The position numbers and the translations under genes were made by a program. 48,439 bases of DNA, from positions 1 to 48,439 of the forward strand of contig CAZLHO010000020.1 in assembly GCA_964559455.1 (NCBI GenBank), read 5' to 3'. This DNA is from CAZLHO01 sp964559455 (lineage in GTDB: Bacteria > Krumholzibacteriota > Krumholzibacteriia > LZORAL124-64-63). Below, piece after piece: positions 8,742 through 15,142 of the stretch; positions within the stretch are counted from its first letter, which is position 1, and each line of letters starts with the position of its first letter. The notes under the pieces are model-generated. The model did no database searches. It was not told where the DNA came from and saw only the letters and a list, made by a program, of their open reading frames with translations.

Positions 8742-9855
8742 ATGGTCGATATCAAGGAAGAGCTGGAAGCCCTTGCCGGTCTTGAAGTTCGCCTGGCCCG
8801 CCTGAAGGAGGGTCTTTGACTATCCCGGCCTGGTCCGGGAGCACGCCGAACTGCAGGAGCGCCAGGGCCGTCCCGATTTCTGGGAGGACCGGGAGGCGGC
8901 CGAGAAGTCCCTGACCCGGGCCAAGCAGCTGAAGCGCTGGCTGGATCCGGTCGACGAGACCGTGGCCCGCGCCGAAGAGTTGATGATCCTCGCCGGGCTG
9001 GCCCGCGAGGAGGGCGACGCCGAAGTCGCCGGCGAGGTCGTGGCCGGCCTGGCCGAACTGGGCCGCGCGGTCGACAAGCTGGAATCCCGCTTCATGCTCA
9101 GCGGCCCGGACGACGCCCGCGGCGCCCTGGTCGAGATCCATCCCGGCGCCGGCGGCACCGAATCCCAGGACTGGGCCGAGATGCTGCTGCGCATGTACAC
9201 GCGCTGGCTCGAGCGGCAGGGCATGGCCTTCAAGACCCTCGACCTGCAGGCCGGGGACGAGGCCGGGATCAAGACCGCGGTCCTGGAGATCGACGCCGAC
9301 TTCGCCTACGGCTACCTCAAGAGCGAGTCCGGCGTGCATCGGCTCGTGCGCATCTCGCCCTTCGACGCCCAGAGCCGCCGGCACACCTCCTTCGCCTCGG
9401 TCTTCGTCTTCCCCCTGATCGAGGACGACGTCACCGTCGAGATCAACGAGGCCGACCTGCGCATCGACGTCTATCGCGCCAGCGGCGCCGGCGGGCAGCA
9501 CGTCAACAAGACCTCCAGCGCCGTGCGCATGGTGCACGTCCCCACCGGGATCACCGTGCAGTGCCAGAGCGAGCGCTCGCAGCACCGCAACCGCGAGAGC
9601 GCGATGACGATGCTGCGCGCGCGGCTGTACATGCGCGCCCTCGAGGAGGAGAAGAAGAAGCGCGAGGCGATCGCCAGCGAGAAGAAGGATATCGCCTGGG
9701 GCAGCCAGATCCGCTCGTACGTCCTGCAGCCCTACACGAAGGTCAAGGACCACCGCACCGAGCACGAGACCGGCAACGCCACGGCCGTGCTCGACGGCGA
9801 CCTCGACGATTTCATCGAGGCCTACCTGCGCCTGACCAGCCAGGCCGCCGACTGA
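8742..9855 (+). CDS. prfB: Peptide chain release factor 2, with programmed +1 frameshift
   Basis: RF2 terminates translation at UGA and UAA. The gene is in two frames. ATG at 8742 (behind GGAGG) opens 25 codons ending in CTT, followed by an in-frame TGA at 8817-8819. Reading resumes in the +1 frame from GAC at 8818 to the stop at 9855, giving 370 aa. The SPF recognition tripeptide falls at residues 205-207 and the catalytic GGQ at 250-252, the same numbering as in E. coli RF2. This supports the join. lysS follows 39 bases downstream, the classical prfB-lysS order. Confidence 0.96.
8804..8820 (+). promoter_or_regulatory. RF2 autoregulatory +1 frameshift site
   Basis: The stretch contains an internal Shine-Dalgarno-like AAGGAGGG, then CTT, then TGAC. 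This matches the known RF2 recoding element: an SD just upstream, slippery CUU, in-frame UGA, then C. When RF2 is scarce the ribosome slips +1 on CUU and makes full-length RF2; when it is abundant, termination gives a 25-residue peptide. Confidence 0.95.
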
Positions 9856-9894
9856 ACCGGGCCGCCCGCCGGCCCCCGCGAAGGAGATGGTTCC

Positions 9895-11388
9895 GTGTCC
9901 GGCACCGACGACTACAAGACCCGGCATCGCCTGATCGAGGAGCGCCAGGCCAAGCTCGACGCCATCCGCGCCGAGGGACGCGTGCTGCCCTACCGCTACG
10001 ACCGCACGCACACCAGCGCGGAGCTGCTGGCCGAGGAGGAGGCCCTGACCGCCGCCGCCGTCGAGGTGCGCGTGGCCGGGCGCATCATGACCAAGCGCAA
10101 GGCCGGCAAGACGATGTTCATCCCGCTCTACGACGGGCCGGGCAAGATCCAGGTCTACTTCCGCCGCGACGACCTGGGCGAGGAGTCCTTCGACTTCGCC
10201 AAGAAGATGCTGGACGTGGGCGACATCATCGGCGTCGCCGGCACGCTCTTCCGCACCAACACCGGCGAGCTCACCGTGCACGTGACCGGCTACGAGCTGC
10301 TGGTCAAGGCGCTGCGGCCGCTGCCCGAGAAGTACCACGACATGAGCCTGGAGCTCAAAAGCCGCAAGCGCTACCTCGACCTGGCGATGAACCTCGAGAC
10401 CCGCGAGCTCTTCCGCCGCCGCGCCGCCGTGCTCGACACGGTGCGCCGCTTCCTGGTCGAGGAGGACTTCCTGGAGGTCGAGACCCCCGTCCTGCAGCCG
10501 CTCTACGGCGGCGCCACGGCGCGCCCCTTCAAGACCCACCACAACGCCCTGGACCAGACCCTCTACCTGCGCATCGCCGACGAGCTCTACCTGAAGCGGC
10601 TGGTCGTCGGCGGCCTGGAACGCGTCTTCGAGTTCTGCAAGGACTTCCGCAACGAGGGCATGGACCGCACGCACAACCCCGAGTTCACGATGATGGAGTG
10701 CTACGCCGCCTACTGGGACTACAACGACATGATGGACCTGGTCGAGCGTATGCTGCGGCGCCTGGCCCTGGCCTTCGGCGAGGACGGCAAGATCGTCTAC
10801 GGCGGCAAGGAGATCGACTTCTCGCAGGGCTTCCGCCGCCTGCCCTTCCTGGAGGGACTGCGCGAGAAGACCGGCGTCGACTTCGCCGGGATGGACCGCG
10901 ACGCGATCGCCGCCGAGGCCGAGCGCCAGGGCGTGAAGACCACGCCGGCGATGGGCGCGGACAAGATCCTCGACGCCCTCTTCGCGGAGCTCGTGGAGCC
11001 CGGGCTGGTGCAGCCGACCTTCGTGCTCGACCACCCGCAGGAGCTCTCGCCGCTGGCCCGCGCCCACCGGGAGCACGCCGGCCTGGCCGAACGCTTCGAG
11101 GGCTTCGTCGCCGGCTTCGAGATCTGCAACGCCTTCTCGGAGCAGAACGACCCCGTCGAGCAGCGGCGCCGGTTCATGGACCAGATGGATCTGAAGGCCA
11201 AGGGCGACGACGAGGCCCAGGTCCTGGACGAGGACTACATCGAGGCCCTGGAGCACGGCCTGCCGCCCACCGGCGGCCTGGGCGTGGGCCTGGACCGCCT
11301 GGTCATGCTCTTCACCGACCGCCACTCCATCCGCGACGTGCTGCTCTTCCCGGCCATGCGGCCGGACGAGGGCGGCCGGGAAGGCTAG
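9895..11388 (+). CDS. lysS: Lysyl-tRNA synthetase, class II
   Basis: Charges tRNA-Lys. The GTG start lies 8 bases after AAGGAG. An N-terminal OB-fold anticodon domain (about residues 55-145) contains VAGRIMTKRKAGKTMFIPL. The class II core follows: motif 1 around RRRAAVLDTVRRFL, motif 2 around VFEFCKDFRNEGMDRTHNPEF and motif 3 as GLGVGLDRLVMLF near the C-terminus. The 497 aa length is usual. It sits between prfB and the Lol permease gene. Confidence 0.96.
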   Translation: MSGTDDYKTRHRLIEERQAKLDAIRAEGRVLPYRYDRTHTSAELLAEEEALTAAAVEVRVAGRIMTKRKAGKTMFIPLYDGPGKIQVYFRRDDLGEESFDFAKKMLDVGDIIGVAGTLFRTNTGELTVHVTGYELLVKALRPLPEKYHDMSLELKSRKRYLDLAMNLETRELFRRRAAVLDTVRRFLVEEDFLEVETPVLQPLYGGATARPFKTHHNALDQTLYLRIADELYLKRLVVGGLERVFEFCKDFRNEGMDRTHNPEFTMMECYAAYWDYNDMMDLVERMLRRLALAFGEDGKIVYGGKEIDFSQGFRRLPFLEGLREKTGVDFAGMDRDAIAAEAERQGVKTTPAMGADKILDALFAELVEPGLVQPTFVLDHPQELSPLARAHREHAGLAERFEGFVAGFEICNAFSEQNDPVEQRRRFMDQMDLKAKGDDEAQVLDEDYIEALEHGLPPTGGLGVGLDRLVMLFTDRHSIRDVLLFPAMRPDEGGREG

Positions 11389-11392
11389 CGAC

Positions 11393-12646
11393 GTGCGCTT
11401 CAGCGCCTACATCGCCTCGCGCTACCTGCGCAGCCGGCGGCGCTCGCGGTTCCTGAACCGCGTCAGCGTCACGGCGATCATCGGCATCGCCCTGGGCGTG
11501 CTGGTGCTCGACCTGACCCTGGCGATCATGAACGGCTTCCACGCCGAGCTGCGGCGCACCTTCGTCGACAACATGCCGATGGTGACCGTGCTGACCAGCG
11601 ACCCCGAGGGCTTCACCGACCTCGGCGGCACCATCGACGCCATCGGCGCCGTGGACGGCGTGACCGGCGTGGCCCCCTTCATCCGGCAGGAGGTCATCGT
11701 CACCGCCCACTCGGTCTCGGGCCCCGCCCGCCACCGCGCCGCGATCGTCTGGGGCGTGGACCCCGACCTGCAGGAGGGCGTGACCCCGGTCGCCGACCAC
11801 CTGCTGCCGCGCGAGCGATCGCTGAGCTACCTGCGCGGCGACGTCGACGGCCGTCCCGGCCTGGTGCTCGGCGGCGAGCTGGCCGCCTCGCTCTACGCCG
11901 GCCTCGGCGACACCGTGGTCGTGACCGCGCCCGGCGGCGAGCTGGACCTGAACGATCTCCGGGCCGAGAGCCGGCGCTACGTGGTGGCCGGCTTCCTGAG
12001 CACCGGGATGTACGACTTCGACTCCCGCTTCGCCTACCTCTCGCTGGGCGAGTCGCGGGACTTCTTCGGCTACCCGCCCGACGGCGCGCTGGCGATCGGG
12101 GTCAAGGTGGCCGACATGATGCGCGCCCCCGAGGTGGCCGAGGCGATCGAGCAGGCGCTGGGTCCCTACCGCTTCCACTGCAACGACTGGGTCGAGCTCA
12201 ACGAGAACCTCTTCCGCTGGGTGCGCATCGAGAAGGTCGTGATGTTCCTGCTGCTGGGGCTGATCGTGCTCGTGGCCGCCTTCAACATCGTCGGCATCCT
12301 GACCATGATGGTCAGCGAGCGCAGCCGCGAGATCGGCATCCTGCTCTCGATGGGCGCGCGCAAGCGGCAGATCCAGGGCATTTTCATGCTGGACGGACTC
12401 TACGTGGGCGCCTGGGGCGCGGTGATCGGCAGCATTTTCGGCTGGCTGGGCACGCTCTACCTGGACCGGGTCGGCATCGGTCTGCCCGGCGACGTCTACT
12501 TCGTGGACCGGGTGCCGGTGCTGCCGCAGACGGGGGACTTCCTCTTCGTCGCCGTTTCGGCCCTGGTCGTCACCCTGCTGGCCACGCTGCTGCCCAGCCG
12601 CGAGGCGGCGCGGCTGCGGCCGATGGAGATCATCCGCTACACCTGA
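11393..12646 (+). CDS. Lipoprotein-releasing ABC transporter permease, LolC/LolE family
   Basis: An inner-membrane subunit that extracts outer-membrane lipoproteins and hands them to LolA. The N-terminus has the family pattern YIASRYLRSRRRSRFLNRVS followed by the first membrane helix (about residues 28-48). A large periplasmic domain follows (about 50-275). Three more helices make up the FtsX-type domain, including VVMFLLLGLIVLVAAFNIVGIL near 281-302 and the coupling segment SERSREIGILLSMGA. The C-terminal PSREAARLRPMEIIRY is characteristic. Only one permease gene accompanies lolD, so it could act as a homodimer (LolF-like). I leave the symbol blank because LolC and LolE cannot be told apart here. 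The GTG start is 4 bases after lysS. Confidence 0.9.
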   Translation: MRFSAYIASRYLRSRRRSRFLNRVSVTAIIGIALGVLVLDLTLAIMNGFHAELRRTFVDNMPMVTVLTSDPEGFTDLGGTIDAIGAVDGVTGVAPFIRQEVIVTAHSVSGPARHRAAIVWGVDPDLQEGVTPVADHLLPRERSLSYLRGDVDGRPGLVLGGELAASLYAGLGDTVVVTAPGGELDLNDLRAESRRYVVAGFLSTGMYDFDSRFAYLSLGESRDFFGYPPDGALAIGVKVADMMRAPEVAEAIEQALGPYRFHCNDWVELNENLFRWVRIEKVVMFLLLGLIVLVAAFNIVGILTMMVSERSREIGILLSMGARKRQIQGIFMLDGLYVGAWGAVIGSIFGWLGTLYLDRVGIGLPGDVYFVDRVPVLPQTGDFLFVAVSALVVTLLATLLPSREAARLRPMEIIRYT

Positions 12647-12683
12647 TGCGGCGCGGTGCGGACCGGCCGCGGGGAGGCACGAC

Positions 12684-13382
12684 GTGACGGCCCTGCTCGA
12701 GGCGCGCAGGCTGAAGAAGATCTTCCCGACCGCGCACGGCGAGATCGTCGTGCTCGACTCCTGCGACGTCGCCCTGGCGGCGGGCGAGACCGTGGCCGTC
12801 GTCGGCCCCAGCGGCGCCGGCAAGAGCACCCTGCTGAACCTGCTCAGCGGCCTCGACCGTCCCACCGACGGCCGGATCCTCTACGCCGGCGAGCCGATCC
12901 AGGACCTCTCCGGCGACCGCCTGGCCGCCTGGCGGCGCGACACGCTCGGCTTCGTCTTCCAGTTCCATTTCCTGCTGCCGGACTTCAGCGCGCTGGAGAA
13001 CCTGCTGGTGCCGGTGCGGCTGCACGGCAAGGTCCCCGCCGCGGCCTGGGACCGGGCGCGCGACCTGCTGGGGCGCATGGGCCTGGCCGACCGTCTGGAC
13101 CATCTGCCCGGCGAGCTCTCCGGCGGCGAGCAGCAGCGGGTGGCTCTGGCGCGCGCCTTCATGAACGGGCCGCGCATCGTGATGGCCGACGAGCCCTTCG
13201 GCAACCTGGACCGCGAGAAGGGGCGGGACCTGGCCGACCTGCTGCTCTCGCTGCAGCGCGAGCGGGAGTGCGCGCTGGTCATCGTCACCCACGACCGAGG
13301 GCTGGCCGCCCGCGCCGACCGCGTGCTCGAGATCCGCGACGGCGCCGTCCGGCCGCTGGCCCCGGGGGAGGTCAACCCGTGA
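12684..13382 (+). CDS. lolD: Lipoprotein-releasing ABC transporter ATPase LolD
   Basis: ATPase partner of the upstream permease. Walker A GPSGAGKST is at about residues 40-48, the Q-loop is in FVFQFHFLLPDF, the ABC signature is LSGGEQQR, Walker B is IVMADEPFGNLD, and the switch His is in VIVTHDRGLA. The 232 aa length fits LolD/MacB-type ATPases, and the neighbouring permease makes LolD the best call. The stop overlaps the mcsA start (GTGA), so translation of the transporter and the arginine-kinase activator is linked. Confidence 0.92.
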   Translation: MTALLEARRLKKIFPTAHGEIVVLDSCDVALAAGETVAVVGPSGAGKSTLLNLLSGLDRPTDGRILYAGEPIQDLSGDRLAAWRRDTLGFVFQFHFLLPDFSALENLLVPVRLHGKVPAAAWDRARDLLGRMGLADRLDHLPGELSGGEQQRVALARAFMNGPRIVMADEPFGNLDREKGRDLADLLLSLQRERECALVIVTHDRGLAARADRVLEIRDGAVRPLAPGEVNP

Positions 13383-13927
13383 AGTGTCAGATGTGCGGCG
13401 AGAACGAGGCCGTCGTTCACTTCGTCGAACTCCGCGACGGCGAGCGGGTCAACATGTGGATCTGCGGCGCCTGCGCCGAGCGCGAGGGGATTCCGATCGC
13501 GCCCGCGCCCGCGCCCTCGCCCGCGCGCGACGGTTTCGAGGCTTTCCTGGGCGGTCTCTTCCGCGAGGCCGACGCCCGGAACGCCGGACAGCTGCGCTGC
13601 AGCGCCTGCGGCCATTCCTTCCGGCGCCTGCGCCAGAGCGGGCTGCTCGGCTGTCCCGTCTGCTACCAGGCCTTCCGCTCCCAGCTGCAGCCCATGCTGC
13701 GGCGTTTCCACGGCCGCGCCAGCCACGAGGGCAAGCTGCCGAACGACCCCGGCCCCGTCGCCTCGCGCCGCCGCGAGATCGTCCGCCTGAAGAACCGGCT
13801 GCAGGATTCGGTGCAGCGGGAGGACTACGAGGAGGCGGCGCGCTGCCGGGATGCGATCCGCGCCCTGGAGGCCGAGGCCGCCGCCGGCGCGGGGCCGCCG
13901 CCGGCCGAACCGGGGGAGGAGGGCTGA
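13379..13927 (+). CDS. mcsA: McsA, zinc-finger activator of the protein arginine kinase
   Basis: McsA activates McsB and helps bring clients to ClpC. The 182 aa protein has four CxxC pairs: C3/C6, C29/C32, C74/C77 and C92/C95, which should bind zinc. The C-terminal part (about residues 130-170) is a UVR domain, REIVRLKNRLQDSVQREDYEEAARCRDAIRALE. This layout is diagnostic of McsA. Between the two zinc modules is a low-complexity Ala-Pro run (IAPAPAPSPA). The gene begins inside the end of lolD and is followed after two bases by mcsB. No CtsR repressor gene, the usual Firmicutes companion, is nearby. Confidence 0.93.
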   Translation: MKCQMCGENEAVVHFVELRDGERVNMWICGACAEREGIPIAPAPAPSPARDGFEAFLGGLFREADARNAGQLRCSACGHSFRRLRQSGLLGCPVCYQAFRSQLQPMLRRFHGRASHEGKLPNDPGPVASRRREIVRLKNRLQDSVQREDYEEAARCRDAIRALEAEAAAGAGPPPAEPGEEG

Positions 13928-13929
13928 CC

Positions 13930-14976
13930 GTGTCCTTCGCCGACATCCTCGAGCGCGGGATTCCCTGGCTGGACGCCACCGGCGCCGACGCCGACATCGT
14001 CGTCTCGACGCGCGTGCGGCTGGCCCGCAACGTTCACGGCCATCGTTTCACGCATCTCTGCGGCCCGCCCGAGCTGGGCGAACTGCGCGAGAAGGCGGTC
14101 GGGCGCATCCTGGACTGCCCGAGCTTCGCCGGCGGCTTCGACCTGGGGCTGGAGCACTGCCTGCCCCACGAACGCCGTTATCTGGTGGAGTCGCATCTGG
14201 CCAGCAGCGAACTCGTGCGCCAGCCCCGGGCGCGCTCGCTGGTCTGCGCCTCGACCCTGGACCGGGCCGTCCAGGTCAACGAGGAGGACCACCTGCGGCT
14301 GATGGCCTACCGCGCCGGCTTCGATCCGGTGCAGGCCCTGCGCGACGTCGAGGCCCTGGAGTCGGAGCTGGAGACACGGCTGGAATTCGCCTACAGCGAG
14401 GACTTCGGCTACCTCACCGCCAGCCCCACGAACCTGGGCACGGGGCTGCGGGTCTCGGTGATGGTCCACCTGCCCGGCCTGGTCCTGAACGGCGACATCG
14501 ACAAGATCCTGAACTCCCTGCGCCAGTTGCAGCTGACGGTGCGCGCGCCCTTCGGCGAGGGCGTGGCCGCCCGCGCCGGCATGTTCCAGATCGCGAATCT
14601 GGTCACCCTGGGGCGCGCCGAGGACACCATCGTGCAGGACTTCGTCCGCCACCTGGCCAAGGTGGTCCAGTACGAGCGGATGGCGCGCGAGACGTTGCTG
14701 GCCCGGGACGAGCCGGTCCTGCGCGATCTGGCGGGCCGCGCCTGGGGCGTCGTGCGGCACGGGCACCTGCTGTCGATCCGCGAGGCCTTCGAGCGGCTGG
14801 GGCAGGTCCGGCTGGGCGTCTCGCTGGGGATGCTGCCGGAGATCCCCTTCGCCTTGCTGAACCGGGCCCTGGTCGGGATCCGCGGAGCCCACCTGCGCCT
14901 GGCCGAGGGCCGGGTGCTGGACCGGCGGGAGGCCGACCTCGCCCGGGCCGCCTTCCTGCGGGACCTGCTGGCCTGA
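13930..14976 (+). CDS. mcsB: Protein-arginine kinase McsB with altered active-site and allosteric motifs
   Basis: McsB phosphorylates arginines and so tags proteins for ClpCP. The phosphagen-kinase core is clear: DIVVSTRVRLARNVHG near the N-terminus, VNEEDHLRLMAYRAGF for guanidinium binding, and GTGLRVSVMVHLPGL. Family members have a reactive Cys in the segment xCPTNxGTG (Cys167 in B. subtilis from memory); here it is Ser165 (SPTNLGTG). The allosteric phosphoarginine motif RDxxRA is ADLARA at residues 335-340, with the first Arg lost. The offset of two residues is the same at both sites, which supports the alignment. Length is 348 aa. The GTG start is two bases after mcsA. Activity may be altered, but most other catalytic elements remain. 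Confidence 0.92.
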   Translation: MSFADILERGIPWLDATGADADIVVSTRVRLARNVHGHRFTHLCGPPELGELREKAVGRILDCPSFAGGFDLGLEHCLPHERRYLVESHLASSELVRQPRARSLVCASTLDRAVQVNEEDHLRLMAYRAGFDPVQALRDVEALESELETRLEFAYSEDFGYLTASPTNLGTGLRVSVMVHLPGLVLNGDIDKILNSLRQLQLTVRAPFGEGVAARAGMFQIANLVTLGRAEDTIVQDFVRHLAKVVQYERMARETLLARDEPVLRDLAGRAWGVVRHGHLLSIREAFERLGQVRLGVSLGMLPEIPFALLNRALVGIRGAHLRLAEGRVLDRREADLARAAFLRDLLA

Positions 14977-15069
14977 GATCGGGCCCGCTCGGGGCTCAAG
15001 TCCGTCGTCCGGCACGCGATTAATAGGATGAGCCGTCCGTCGCCGGTGGTTCCCGGCGGCGGCGGGGTG

Positions 15070-15142
15070 TATATTGTGCGTCACGCCACCGCCCGCGGGG
15101 CGGCGGTGCGCTCATCGAAATGCACGGAAGGCGAATCGAGCA
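15070..15142 (+). promoter_or_regulatory. Possible clpC promoter and structured leader
   Basis: TATATT at 15070-15075 is a plausible -10 box, but no convincing -35 box lies 16-18 bases upstream. A start about seven bases later would give a leader of about 60 bases. That leader opens with a GC-rich imperfect inverted repeat (about 15080-15110, CACCGCCC pairing with GGGCGGCGGTG through a bulge). The clpC ribosome-binding site GGAAGG is at 15126-15131. I see neither a CIRCE element nor a CtsR box. Confidence 0.35.

Noticed and set aside
8817..8819. In-frame TGA suggesting a broken prfB
   Set aside because: It matches the known recoding site in every element, so it is regulatory, not a mutation.
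8752..11325. 857-codon minus-strand frame opposite prfB-lysS
   Set aside because: A shadow of the real genes; repetitive Leu-Glu-Val-His composition and no motif.
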